A stretch of DNA of 64,000 nucleotides from Lumbricus rubellus (lineage: Eukaryota; Annelida; Clitellata; Crassiclitellata; Lumbricidae): positions 55,488,069 through 55,552,068 of the forward strand of contig OX243811.1 in NCBI GenBank assembly GCA_945859605.1, given 5' to 3'. Made by a program: the position numbers and the translations under genes. Under the pieces are notes generated by a model. That model saw only the letters and a program-made list of their open reading frames with translations. It made no database searches and was not told the DNA's origin. Positions 48,401 through 59,841 of the stretch are shown here, piece by piece; position 1 is the first letter of the stretch; the number at the start of each line of letters is the position of its first letter.

Positions 48401-51400
48401 GCCGTTAGGCGTACGCACGTACGCAAGTGCGTACAGCGCGGAAAGGCTAAAAGAATTTTTTTTTACAAATTGTAAATTAAAGAATTAAAGCGTGAAATAT
48501 TATATTTTAGTCCAATAAATGCGAAGATTGATGCAAATTAGTTTGCAGGGGGGGGGGGTAGTGTTTAGGAAGGGGTCATAATTTGAAGCCTTTAGAGTTT
48601 AGACCTACACCGGTTAGGCTATATACTTTATAAATAGGTAAAATGTAACTGGCTTGCGGATGAATTTTGAAACGCTTTGTTGGTTGTTAGGCCTGTTTAA
48701 ACTGTGAAAAATTACCTGTATGCGCACAGTTGCGGCGCCAGGGGGTAAGTAAGCCCCCCTAAACGTGGCTCAGCCCCCCAAAGGAAAAAGGTGAAAATGT
48801 CTAAAACGGCTTACTTCGTAATAAGGAAACTAGACAATGACCAACGGAAACGAAATCAACACTATATTATCATAGTGTAGATGCTTATGCCATTGGCGGC
48901 ACCAGATGAGGGGGTTAGGGGGCTAAGTCCCTAAATGCGACTCAGCCTCATCCCAAAGCAAAAAGCAATGAATCTCCATGTATCGGCTTAAAAGTTATTA
49001 TTATCTTGTTTTCGGACCTCAACTGCAGCGGACGGTCATACATCGACTCACATGTGAGACATCAATTGCGACTGGGCTCGACTCCCGGAAATTGATTCTC
49101 TCTGCGACTCAATATTAGCAATTTAGCATGAAGAGTTCAGGGCTTAACGACACTGTTTCATATCGAAGATGATTAGTGTCGGAGGCAGAGAACAACCTCA
49201 CACTCCACCTTTATATTGCGACCGAGCCACCCGCAGTAAAGATCCAACCGGGAATCGAACCCGGGCCGCCGGCGCGGCGAGCGGGCTACAACCCACTCGA
49301 CCACGCAGGATCTTCAATTTAGCATGCACACAATAGCTGGCAAAAAGAGCCTAAAAAGAGCTCAAGTTGAGGTCAACAGAGCTAAAAATGCTTTGGCGGC
49401 TGGGGCTCCGCCCCAGACCCCGCTGGGGGAGCTTACGACGCTCCCCCAGACCCCCTAGTCCAGTGGTTCTCAACCTTTTCAGACTCACGGGCCCCCTTTT
49501 AATTTTGTGTCCCGGTCACGGACCAAAAATAAAATTTGGTGCCTTTTGGAAGTTTTGGCGCATTATCGCGACTGTGCGACTCTATTATCCTATATAATAA
49601 TAGGCCTATATATGTGTGTTATAATAGGCCTATAGCCTATATGCCCATGCACTCCTGTAGTATAGGCCTACAAATTTATATACATGTAATAAGATTATAT
49701 GAAATTTATTTGTTTAAACCAGTATTTTTTTAATGTAAGCTTTAGGCACGTGTATTTGAGCACAGTTTACATTTTTCCCTAAGAAACTCTTTCAAACGAA
49801 TCCTGAAATCTATTCTAGAAAGTCTGTTAGGCCTACAAACCTTTCTCCGTTGATAACAAACCAGTGAAATTCGGCTGGCCTATAGTCTATACTGTAGGCC
49901 TACTCTATACTCTATCAATTAACTGTGCATGATATCCCCGAACCTAATGTAACAAAACTACGAGAATTTACTGGACGTGCCTTGGTGAAATTAGCCTAAC
50001 CATTTTTATTCCATGATCGAAAATAGATTCAGTCTGCACTTTATATAGTTATTAAAACAAACCTACCTATCTAAAACAGATGAATTTGTAATAATAGATC
50101 AGCTTGTTATAAGTTTCATATCGCCATTGAAAACTGGAAAATTTGAAAAATTGACCAAAATTTATCTGTTTCTATGCTTTTAACTAAGAAATGTATAATT
50201 TTCAGGACTTGCTCGCGGACCCCCTGGCAGATCGCCGCGGACCCCCAGGGGTCCGCGGACCCCCGGTTGAGAACCGCTGCCCTAGTCGGTATGGGCTTCG
50301 TGCCTTCGGCACTCGCAGCTTCGCGCATTCGGCACTCGCAGCTTCGCGCCTTCGGCGCGACATAAACATTTTCCATTTGGGCTTGGGGCTTCAGCCCCCC
50401 CCAAACCTGAAATCCTGGCGACGCCACTGTATGCGTAGCCTTTACCCAAAGGGGAACATAAAGCTTATGCTGGTAATACCTCATAATCGCCAGTAGGCAT
50501 AATTATACGGTATATACAAACATACATATATAATATATATAATCTATATATATAAAAATGAAACTTTCCAATAGTTTGTGTAAAGTTTTCTCGAAACGTA
50601 CCGCACAGATTGTTTTGAAAATTTCACAAAACCTTCCATTCCTATCTGAGAGTGTCCTTTTTTTCCCGAAAACACGCAATATTTTCCACAAAAAGTGAAG
50701 TTTGCATTCCGCTCGACCGCCATTTGCAAATTCAAAACCGCACGTTGCCAGATTCACAAACGCCTTGACAGTGACTGCGACCATGCAGACGAAACATGAA
50801 TGAGGTTGCGTGCAGGGCCGGATTAACCAGTATGCCATGTCTGCCATGGCGGCGGGCCCCCCGTCGTCAGGGGGCCCCCCGCGTCTGCAAAAAAATAATT
50901 TTTTTGCATTTTTGCATTTATTCATATTTGCTTCAAAGACAGTGTGTAAATTTGAGTCCATTGGTCATTGTTTTCTTCTTAGAGCGAACAACAATTTTAT
51001 TTATGTTGGCCTCTATGTTTGTGCCAGCTCTGATTTATGATTTTTGTCCGTATTCCATTTGGCCTACTTTTAACAGAGATAGGCCAGAGTTACAGACAGG
51101 CGGACAGAGAAGGGGAGATCGGCCTTTTAAGAAGAGTCAGACATACATGTAGACGTACAGACAGCCGGAGACAAAGATAATTTTATAGTCATAGAGATTC
51201 GGTTAAACTAATTTGAACAGTTGAACTCTGTAATGGGTCTGCAAATTCACGCGCAAGGTGTATCATGTTATCTTTGGCACAGTCTTACAAAGGAGGCAAT
51301 TTATAATAATTATGTCGTAGAGGAATGCTGTTAGACTACATGGATGCGTGGATCACGCCATCTCAATTGAGGATGGATGCAGAGAGGGAAGAGTGGAGTG

Positions 51401-52597
51401 AACTTTAAATTGTCACTTGTCAGTGCTTCTGAATTTCCCGCCCAATTTTCGTACAACTAGAACTCCACATTAGGCCTGTGTATGCTGACGCTTTCGCTGC
51501 ATGCCACGGTGACTCATTTGGCATCAGGGAGGGTTGATCCTGAAGAGGGGAGAGGGAAATATCGCTAAAAGTTGTGCAGCCAAGGCAGAGCTAGGCGAGG
51601 CCACCCTACGTTTGGAAAAGATAGGCTAATAATATTATGTTTCTCAATCTAAAACCGACCAATGCTGGCTCTGACTTGTAGGATGATAAATTGGGCGAAT
51701 CATGGATGCCCGAAACCATACTCTATGTATGCGGGCTTGCATTCCACTGAAAATCACAGCTACCTAGGCCTATGCGTAAATTGGTCAATGGCAGATATAT
51801 TTTGCCAAACTCGTAGACCCGTATGTGGTAGACCTATAAAGTAATACTGTGCAGATCGAGGATAGAAATAACTCGTGAAGAAACCGGACAAAACGAAGCA
51901 GTAATTGCCAGAATCAGGAAGAGAAGGCTGACTTGGTTCGGACATGTGACACAGATGGAGGAGAAAAGACTACCAGCGACAGTGCTATATGGACAAACAG
52001 AGGGGAAAGAAACAGAGGAAGACCAAAAAAACACACGGATGAAGAACGTGATGGAGGACCTAGAAACGAAGAGCATGGACATACGAAGAGCTGTGGATAA
52101 GTCTTATAATGGCCTCATCGTCAGTATGCGCTTGACGGAGGAGAAATTCGAGGCCTATAATAAATGTAAGTTGTCGAGGTGGTTAAGAAGACGAGCCTTC
52201 TATATAATTCAGTTTGGTTTCTCAACATCAATGCGTAAAAATTCCGATACCGGAAATGTCGGCGTTTGTGATGACGAGCAAACCGTAAGAAACATCTGCA
52301 TCAGCTGGTGCGAGAAGAGGGCGCGCTCTCCTGGGTCAATCGGATCATGTACGCAGGCCTATATAAAGGTATGCGCTGCAGATTATTAATATTAAGACTT
52401 CCCTGCTATTTGTTTGTCTCAACACTCTTACATTAATTTTTGCCTATTCTGAGCATTACCTCTTGTTCACATTTAAGTTCCTCTGCACAATTTGTATGCC
52501 TATTTAAAAAGTTTTATGTAGGCCTATCATGCAGCATTTCTGCGTTTTTATAGTAGTTTCCCCAAATCTAATTTATTATTATTGTTGTTGTTGCTAC

Positions 52598-52640
<43 letters not shown>

Positions 52641-55600
52641 GATCTCCAAAAATGCAGACAAAATAGTCAACTTTACATGGATCGAATCCGCCGTCTTTTA
52701 TTGACAATCCTCACACTGCAATATACTGAATATAGATGCAATGTCATTATTGCAACAGGCTTCTTAACGTTGAAAGTGATCACTTAAATAGGCCCACAGT
52801 TTCCTTTGAGGACACTCTTGACCAGTTTGTCACTGCCAAGAGCAGAAAAATGTGAACCATAATTGGTATAATCATAGGATTTAAACCTCTAAACTGAACA
52901 ATAATTATAATCTATTGAATTGACGTTTATAAAGTGTAATTTAAAATATGTTTTGGTATTTCATTAAGCTACATCTAATTAGTCAATAAGAGACACGAAT
53001 GGGCCTGTGGAGAGTGGTGACGGAAGGTAATGGTAAATTAGGGCCCCCCTGAAAATATGGCGGCGGGCCCCCCGAGGGGTTAATCCAGGCCTGGTTGCGT
53101 GCCGTGACGTCATAAGCGATTCGCATAATTATTTTGCGGCCTTCTTGGTTCAGGGAGGAAAGGAGCGGAGGGAGCGGGACGGAGGGGGAGGGGGAGGGAG
53201 GCGGCGGAGGATGGGAAGGGGAGCGGGACGGAAGGGAAGGGGGAGGGGGATGGCGAGGGGAGGGGAGGGGAGGGGGAAAGGGAGGGGGAGGGGAGTGGGA
53301 GGGGCAGGGGAGGGAGAGTAGGGGAGGGGAGGGGAAGGGGGAGGAGGGGAGGAGAGGAGGAGGGAAGGGGGAGAGTTTTTTTTGCCACAGCAACGCGTGG
53401 CCGGGTACAGCTAGTATATATATAAGCTCGTATCGATCGCTGTTCGCTTCATATTATTTTGTGCAAGTTGTGCGTACAGAAAAAAAATCCTGGCGGCGCC
53501 GCTGCCTGCTAATAAGTTTAATTAACACAATAAACTGATCAGACCTCAAATTTCAGTTGCAAATAATCAAAAAGCACACACTGAGACAAGAACATGGCTG
53601 GTACAATGTGTGAAGAGGAAATTACCTGTGACGCAAACTTTCTGAGGGCCATATATTTCGCAGTTGTATCTCCGGCTTCAGTCAGAGCGGCATCATAGTC
53701 ATAGCTGGTTGGACACAGAGCAGCACCTGGATCAGCTCCTGAAGAAAGCAGAGAACATGGCAGCATACTGTGTCAAATAAATAAATAAGGGAGCATATAT
53801 TATTATATTCCTTGTTTGCATCTGACAAACGCACATACAATACATGATACTAATGCAGAACACCTAAACCGATTGCAACATGTTTTAAATAGTTGTGCAT
53901 GAACATCGATTACTTTTGCTCGTGTTTTAAACGTTTTAGCAATTTAGAGTTTAGAATACGAGTGTGAAAAACCAATGCGGCACGTTATTATAAATGTGTT
54001 CATGGGCCTTCAGTGTGTTTCCCGCATAGGCTGATAATTAATCTGCCTGCACCAATCATCTATAGAACAAGTGAAGTGATTACATAGAATTAACGATTTT
54101 ATGATCTTATGCTAACTGATTGGAAGTATTTAATTGGATTGAATAAGGAAGTATTCTGCAGTACAAACCGCTCATGTATCCAAAGTTGGTTCCACCTTCA
54201 AACATATACCTAAAACAGAAGCAGGCAAGATTGCTAACTGGAAATTCATTACGAATTCAATGTTTGTCCCAATTCCAAATCTAAGTGGTTTATTACTGCA
54301 AGTTAATAATTAACTACAGACTCACTAGAATATAAATAAAGATACTAACGAAGATTGTCTCTGAGCAAACAAGTTTTTAATTCATTATATTACACATTCT
54401 TAAAAAATAACTAAACCAAAAGAACACTAACAAGTCTGTATTAGCTTTGATGGCCCGACTGGACTTTAGGTACTGGATGAGGGCATCAGTGGAGCCACGA
54501 TGGTGACCTCCACCCCAGAGGTCTAACCAACCAGTGTAGCATTCGGAGTTCACCTTTAAAAAAACAATAAAAAATGTAATAGTAGTAGTATCGTACAGTG
54601 GCATAGCCAGGAATTTATGATGGGGGGTTTAAGGATGCCCTTCCTGACACCAACCCAACAGTATTACAGTAAATAAAAATGGAATAAAGTAACAAAGGGA
54701 ATAAAGTAAGAAAACAATTGTTACTACAAGCAATTGTTTCGTTTTTTCTTATTTAAGTGGATAAATAACCTTTTAAAAAAAATTCAAAGTCAATGGTTTT
54801 TTTTAAACTCCCAAAACCCAACCTTGTCTGCACCACTGGTATAGCAATGAATGAACATAATTTTATTTTTTATGCTACTTCAATTGTATAATTATACCAA
54901 AAGAATTGCAAAATATGAATTAGGCCAAATTAAAGTTTCCCATCAAAATATGGAAATGAAGACTGTTCCGGGGGGGGGGGGTGGGTGGACATAGCAGGAA
55001 AAATTAAAAGAAATTTGAAAGAATTGAAAATATTCAGCATATTTGAATGAATCCACTAATCTCAATTACCGGGTATATGGAATTTGTTGGAAATTTAAAA
55101 AATCAACATGAAAAGCTCATAAAATGACTCACCAGCGGTCCTTTCGGATTATGCTTTCTCATGTCCTCAAATGCTTTTGTTACATCTGAAATTATTTTAA
55201 AACTTGTATAGACATGGTGTTGCAATATCTTGTGTCACACCTGCCCAAATTTATCTCAGTTTCAAATGTAATTCTGTCTTCAATCCCAATCCAAGCTGCA
55301 AATTGCTTTGTGATTATCAGAACAATTCAGTGATGGGTCTAAATTATTAAGTATTCAAGTGCAATCTTCTCTATTACTTTGCTTTCCGCCGTAACACTTT
55401 CTGTTGTAACGGTTCTAGCCGTAGTTGACTGTGGAAATTAGCAAGTAACACCAGTATGGTATTGGTAGGTACATTTCTATGAACGTTTACAAAAGGGCTA
55501 ATCATACATTTATCACTAAATTAGGCAACTCTCTCTGGATCATAGCAATAATGTCTGTGGATTTTTAAGAAGTGTAGGCCTAAATTTCCATGGATTTCGC

Positions 55601-58600
55601 AACTGTACATGTAGATGTAGCAGGTTACTGCCTATGTATTTAATGAATACAGTCTCTGTAGAATTTGGTAGGAAGAGACAAGAGATGCATCCATGCTAAT
55701 CAACTCACTTGGATCTGGTGCAAAGTCCACTGTGGCATAGGCACCTTCGACTGTGCCGCATTTCATGTAGTCTAACGTGCTGCCGTCGGTTGTAAATAGG
55801 ACAGTATCATTGCCGAGATGGAAACGGAATGTATCACGAAGATGTTTCATGTACTGAGGTCCCCTTGGGCTGCACGCCTCTGTCTTATAACTTCCATATT
55901 CATTCTCAATCTGTAAAAAAAGACATTACGCAAACCACATACCAGATAGAATGCACTTTACGAAAAGGAGATAGATAACGCAGTAGCTGGAGTTAAGGTA
56001 AGCACCATGCAAACGATACCTACCAGGAAAAGTGGAAGGTCAGAGTACTTACAAATCTCACAGTCAGACGAACAAGAGTTTTGTAAGCCATATCAAGATG
56101 TTCTGGGAGGGTTCTTTAATTGCGAAATAGCATAATATTTTATTCATTACAAGAAAACCAAGATTAATGGGAAAAGCATAGCAGTAGGAAAACTAGGTTT
56201 TAGTATGTCACTAACTTGAAAAGACAATGATTACACAGCCATGTCACTATTTTTCAAATTCCTACAAAATAACCTAGATTTGTTTCATTTAACACTTCAA
56301 TCTCCCTATTCAGGAAGACAAAAGTCTCTAAGTTTTAAAAACAATTGACTTCCTATACAGCTCTGAGTGTTCTACGGACAGCAGCAGACAGTAAAGTGTA
56401 AACCATCCATCCTGCAAATAAATTGCTACTGATGATGCTATAGAAATTGTCATAGTGACAACTAAAAAAAATTATTGATGAGCTACATCGATCTCCCGGT
56501 CACTTTTAGCACTACACTCTCACCGCTATAGAATCAAAAGTACTGTACCTGAGCCATGATGATGGGACCGCCGTTGCTGTACAGATATGGCTTGATAAGT
56601 GGAAGCAAAACACCGAGCCACCGATCGACTGCTGCAAGATACTCTAAAAACAAAACGTTTTTAGCCATGATTAGGTCAGTTTTTAAAGTATATTCAGCAG
56701 AGTTGAAAGTTTAGAAAGTGCACTACTCAAAGTTAAAATCCTCAGTTAAGTTCAAATTAACTTAGCTTAATTCCCTACTTCCATATAGTGAACACTTATT
56801 ACAAGGTTCCACAATTTCTCCAATAGTCATCTTATGGCAACAATAAATTTAAAAGATAACATAATATAGGCCTAATGATAAATTATTAAATTAAACTAAG
56901 CTTAGACCTTCAAATAAAAACTGAGTTTGAAGTTCTTGTAATTAATTTTTTATTAGTGTGCCTTATTCAATATAATTTAGGTTTAAAGGCATAAATAATC
57001 AACTCACTTTTGTCCATTGTACGAACAGTCATGGTTTGATTGTCACTTAGTAGCCAAGCGGGAAAACCACCCTAAAATCAAAACAATACGTGCCAACAGA
57101 TTATGATTTAATAATTATGGTAATATTTATAATTATACACTATAACTATGACTACAATTAAACAACGATAAAGGAAGCTGAGGTTAATTATACAGAACAT
57201 GAATTCTGAAATTAAATTACTTAAATGTAACATGATAAATAGAAAATTATGGAATAATGTAGAACTTGTACCAGCAATTTCAACAATGTTATCAGGAATG
57301 TCACGAATGTTATCACAACTTTCAAGAATAGTGCATATTGCACCAGTGGCGCACAGGAATTTCTTATTTGGGGTTTTATGGCCGGATGCTTGTTTTTCTT
57401 ATATAATTGGACAAATAACCTTTAAAAAAGTTTTTCCCTAAGCCAATTGGGGGCTTAACCCCAAGCCCCTTGCCTATGCCACTGTATTGCACAAACATTA
57501 AGTCTAAAAAGGAAGACAAAGTTGAACTATTATGAAAGTATAACCGTCACTACAGCTATGATTCTGAAAATCACATTCCTAGTAGCAATGATGCAAGTGA
57601 AACTGTGGTACTTACCAGTATGAGAATTGTAGAAAAATAACTGGGGGGGTTGGCCTATGATAAACTTGAAATTGGGGTATGAAAAACATACTTTAACATG
57701 GGGCTCTAAGAAAGACTGGGGGGGTTGAACCCCCCCAACCCCCCCGGCAATTCTCACCCTGGTACTTACATATTCCCACTCGCCACAGATGTATGGTCCA
57801 ACTCTCAGAATAACCAGAAGCCCAGCCTTCTGAGCCATAGAAAAGAAGGCTGGAAGATCCTGCTGGCCCTTGAAGTCATACAGTCCAGGCATTGGCTCAT
57901 GCAAATTCCAGGCTACATACCTGCATAGATTAAAATATGAAAACCTTCTATAATTAGAAGTTCCATGAAGCACACTCACTGTAGATAGCTATAGTTATTG
58001 CATTCAAGAAATTCCCAACCAACATGTACAGAATCACACAGATTCTCCAGTTATAGCACATACATTATAATATTCAACTTTGATTAATAATTATTGGAGG
58101 ACATTCATGAGTCAAAACTCAAACTTAGAAGACAACATCGAACAATTCAGACATACACAAATTGAAATCGTTAATTAACTTATACCTAATGTGCACACAG
58201 AAATCTGAAAAAATTAAAATTGAAGAGATATGTCGTAACAAAGCATACAATTATAACTAATTAATGGGTCGAAAACTGAGCAAGTAAAAATTTAACAATT
58301 TAACGACAAACGTGTACTAAAATTGACTTGGAAACCATTGCTGCTTAGCCTACCATTAAATTTGGAACTAAAAAGGACACAATTTCCAAATCCACATAGT
58401 ACCGAATGGTGGTATAGCCTACGACCTACGTCAAGCAAAAAATTGCATATAGCCTAGATGAGTTCATATTTGCAATTAAGGTATAAATGTTAAAAAATTA
58501 ACCTGAAAACATCAACAAAAATGTTGACCTACGTTTGTACAGCATCCATTCCACCTGCATACATTTTATCCAGTCGATCTTTCCAGTAGTAGTAAGGAAC

Positions 58601-58996
58601 TCGAAAATAGTGCATTCCGCCACTAACGTAGGTAAACGGCTGTCCATCTTTTTGAAACGTGTCATGGTCAAAGTCAATGGTAAAAGATCGATTGAGCACC
58701 TTTTGAGCAACTACCGCATAGCAGCAGACCTAAAATACATCTACACAGATAAAATAACTCTTTTAAATGTGCACTGACTGCTACAATGTCTAGGATCAGT
58801 CGATCATAGATCCTAACGACTTGGCTAATTGCCTCTACGTTATTAAACTAGGCTATAGACTACGAATGCACACAAACCAATTTCACACAAGGCTGCTACT
58901 TATTACAGTCGTTCTAAAACTTTTACCTTTAAAACACAGTCTGCCTACCTGAAACAAGCAGATTACTGCCAACAAAGCCAACAGCAGCTGCTGCAT
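42800..58996 (-). CDS. GLB1: Beta-galactosidase (GH35, GLB1 type), copy B, 16 exons
   Basis: Tandem paralog of copy A, 669 residues, same predicted lysosomal role. Coding exons on the minus strand, 5' to 3': 58949-58996, 58533-58729, 57770-57920, 57008-57071, 56549-56643, 55709-55910, 55133-55185, 54432-54553, 54169-54209, 53626-53738, 47459-47617, 46583-46687, 44972-45106, 44153-44265, 43686-43815, 42800-43081. All junctions are GT-AG and in frame. Exon 1 is [16 protein letters not shown], a signal peptide core. Exon 2 carries [26 protein letters not shown] supplies the acid/base Glu189 and [13 protein letters not shown] the nucleophile Glu274. Exon lengths equal those of copy A except exons 1, 2, 6 and 16. 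In exon 13, 31 of 45 residues match copy A, so the duplication is not recent. Intron 10 is 6.0 kb of nested transposons, and a MITE sits on the exon 3 donor. Exons were assembled by eye without transcript data. Confidence 0.92.
44420..44828. mobile_element. Tc1/mariner-type MITE, 409 bp, long TIRs, intron 13 of copy B
   Basis: About 109-bp inverted arms beginning ACACTGTGTCCCAATAAATC, with few mismatches, flanked by TA. The arms make up half the element. The 84-codon minus-strand frame inside is not a gene. Confidence 0.88.
45486..46516 (+). mobile_element. Decayed Tc1/mariner-type transposon, 1.03 kb, intron 12 of copy B
   Basis: About 30-bp TIRs (CAGGGTGGCGCATAAAAAGT) flanked by TA within a long (TA)n run. 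Transposase relics are [20 protein letters not shown] at 45,674, then a stop, and [17 protein letters not shown] near 46,170, the third catalytic block. Several stops and frameshifts are present. Confidence 0.9.
47237..47390. mobile_element. hAT MITE, 154 bp, exact TSD CTTATAGT, intron 11 of copy B
   Basis: Ends CATGGGCGGAGTTT and AAACTCCGCCCATG. The duplication is at 47,229-47,236 and 47,391-47,398. It lies about 70 bp from the acceptor-side exon 11 boundary region on the gene's 3' side. Confidence 0.9.
47737..48148 (-). pseudogene. RTE-like LINE RT fragment, intron 10 of copy B
   Basis: On the minus strand: [20 protein letters not shown], then after a frameshift [16 protein letters not shown] and INRRRLWW. 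These are typical of the RT C-terminal half in RTE-like and related LINEs. Frame breaks show it is dead. Confidence 0.8.
49125..49313 (-). mobile_element. tRNA-derived SINE, nearly full length
   Basis: On the minus strand it begins AGATCCTGCGTGGTCGAGTG (A box), then has CCGGGTTCGATTCCCGG, a perfect T-arm with B box, and GGATCT closing the acceptor stem. The body matches the truncated copy at 23,738-23,845. The shared body shows it is a SINE and not a host tRNA gene. Confidence 0.85.
49461..50279. mobile_element. Third-level hAT MITE, 819 bp, exact TSD CCCTAGTC
   Basis: Ends CAGTGGTTCTCAACC and GGTTGAGAACCGCTG. The duplication is at 49,453-49,460 and 50,280-50,287. Its right block with GGGGTCCGCGGACCCC resembles that of the element at 10,074-12,400, so the two are related families. 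Confidence 0.92.
51856..52110 (+). pseudogene. RTE-like LINE RT C-terminal fragment inside the hAT element
   Basis: Peptide [20 protein letters not shown], then [18 protein letters not shown] and [14 protein letters not shown]. This is the RL.WFGHV.RM tail found in many endonuclease-reverse transcriptases. The conserved GRPR is degraded. Confidence 0.75.
52576..52641. repeat. (TTG)n microsatellite
   Basis: Triplet run with one interruption, inside the hAT-type element 50,813-53,093. Confidence 0.95.
53146..53375. repeat. G-rich homopurine tract (GGGGA)n
   Basis: About 230 bp of GGGAGGGG-type units on the plus strand. It is strongly G-quadruplex and triplex prone, and on the minus strand (C-rich) it is transcribed as part of intron 10 of copy B. 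The Gly- and Pro-rich frames are artefacts. Confidence 0.95.
54596..54838. mobile_element. hAT-like MITE, 243 bp, intron 7 of copy B
   Basis: Starts CAGTGGCATAGCCAGG and ends GCACCACTG. Flanks GTATCGTA and GTATAGCA match at 6 of 8, so it is either old or the boundaries are off slightly. Confidence 0.5.
57344..57484. mobile_element. hAT MITE, 141 bp, exact TSD TATTGCAC, intron 3 of copy B
   Basis: Ends CAGTGGCGCACAGG and CCTATGCCACTG. The duplication is at 57,336-57,343 and 57,485-57,492. Confidence 0.88.
57616..57761. mobile_element. hAT MITE, 146 bp, inserted on the exon 3 splice donor of copy B
   Basis: Ends CAGTATGAGAATTG and CAATTCTCACCCTG. The 8-bp duplication GTACTTAC is at 57,608-57,615 and 57,762-57,769. 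On the gene's strand this reads GTAAGTAC, the first 8 bases of intron 3, so the donor now exists on both sides of the MITE. Confidence 0.92.
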
Positions 58997-59636
58997 CTCT
59001 GGACAATTCTTTTCAGCACTTCGCCTTCGAGCGAAAAACCTGAAACCACAGAACAGTCTTCTCTATTTCTAGTAAGCCTAATAATTATCTTTCAATTGGG
59101 GTCATGTCGACCCACCTACCATAGGCGTCCGAGGCGGGGGTCTATGACACCCACACACGCATCGCGATCATATGATGATGGACATAGGCCAACACTCACA
59201 TGATGGTCTATCTTCAAACAACAAGTCGGCAATTTCGAGCTAGGCCCACTAACGTCGAGGCACCTCAATTGCAACCAAACCACTCCAGATTTTGAACTCG
59301 AGATTATCTGCAGCCACAATGTCATGTAGACTTAGGCGTACAGTACACAATCAATAATAATAATAATTATTATTAAGTCAGTCGGTCAATGATCTCGGGG
59401 GCATATCAATAGTTTTTAACCTTCCTTCCAATATTTAAACCAGATCAGAATAATTTTTTCTCTCTAATTAATTGTCCAATTATTGCTTTCCGCATGTTGG
59501 TGTAGGGCCTAGGCTATAGGGCCTACAGGCAAGGTATGGTAATAAACATAACCTACAGCCCTGCATCATCTATAGGCCTATAGAGGCTAGGAAAAGTCAA
59601 CTATTGTAAAATAACGCACATAGTCCTAGCTCCAGC
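58997..59636. other. 5' flank of beta-galactosidase copy B
   Basis: The sequence above the start codon at 58,996 should include the 5' UTR and promoter. No TATA box stands out. A TAATAATAATTATTATTA palindrome lies near 59,354-59,373. Confidence 0.4.
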
Positions 59637-59700
59637 AGTGTTTAATCTAGTCCCCCTCTGGAAGGGGGGGGAATTCAGAACTAAGATTTTTTGAGGGGCC
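59637..59700. mobile_element. Left-end fragment of the 3,360-type hAT-like family
   Basis: CAGTGTTTAATCTAG followed by CCCC and a G-run, then GAATTCA, as at 3,360-3,410. No matching right end was found downstream, so it is a truncated second copy. Confidence 0.65.
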
Positions 59701-59841
59701 AAGATCCTACCATTGTGCTGACGCCCTTGGGCCTTTGACCCTTATTGGCTTATTTTCGTTTCTGTCGCATGTCTCGACGATCAAAAGCTTTAGTCCGTGA
59801 GGTTGATCATTCTGGAGGACTAATTAAACAGAGCACACCAG

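Larger units (their letters stand above)
48727..50429. mobile_element. Second-level hAT-like element in the stack
   Basis: Ends CAGTTGCGGCGCCAGG and CCTGGCGACGCCACTG. Flanks TATGCGCA and TATGCGTA match at 7 of 8 bases. It contains a complete tRNA-headed SINE and another hAT element. Confidence 0.75.
50813..53093. mobile_element. hAT-type element, 2.3 kb, nested in the stack, exact TSD GTTGCGTG
   Basis: Ends CAGGGCCGGATTAACC and GGTTAATCCAGGCCTG, each followed by GC-rich CGGCGGGCCCCCC. The duplication is at 50,805-50,812 and 53,094-53,101. It contains an RTE-like fragment and a (TTG)n repeat. No transposase was recognised. Confidence 0.92.
48394..53504. mobile_element. Outermost hAT-type element of a nested stack, exact TSD CCTGCTAA
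   Basis: Ends CAGGGGCGCCG and CGGCGCCGCTG. The 8-bp duplication is at 48,386-48,393 and 53,505-53,512. Removing the nested insertions leaves about 1.1 kb of its own sequence, with no transposase, so it was a MITE-like element that became a landing pad. Confidence 0.85.

Noticed and set aside
49233..49313. Functional tRNA gene
   Set aside because: The tRNA-like fold is good, but the downstream body is shared with a truncated copy at 23,738, so it is a SINE.
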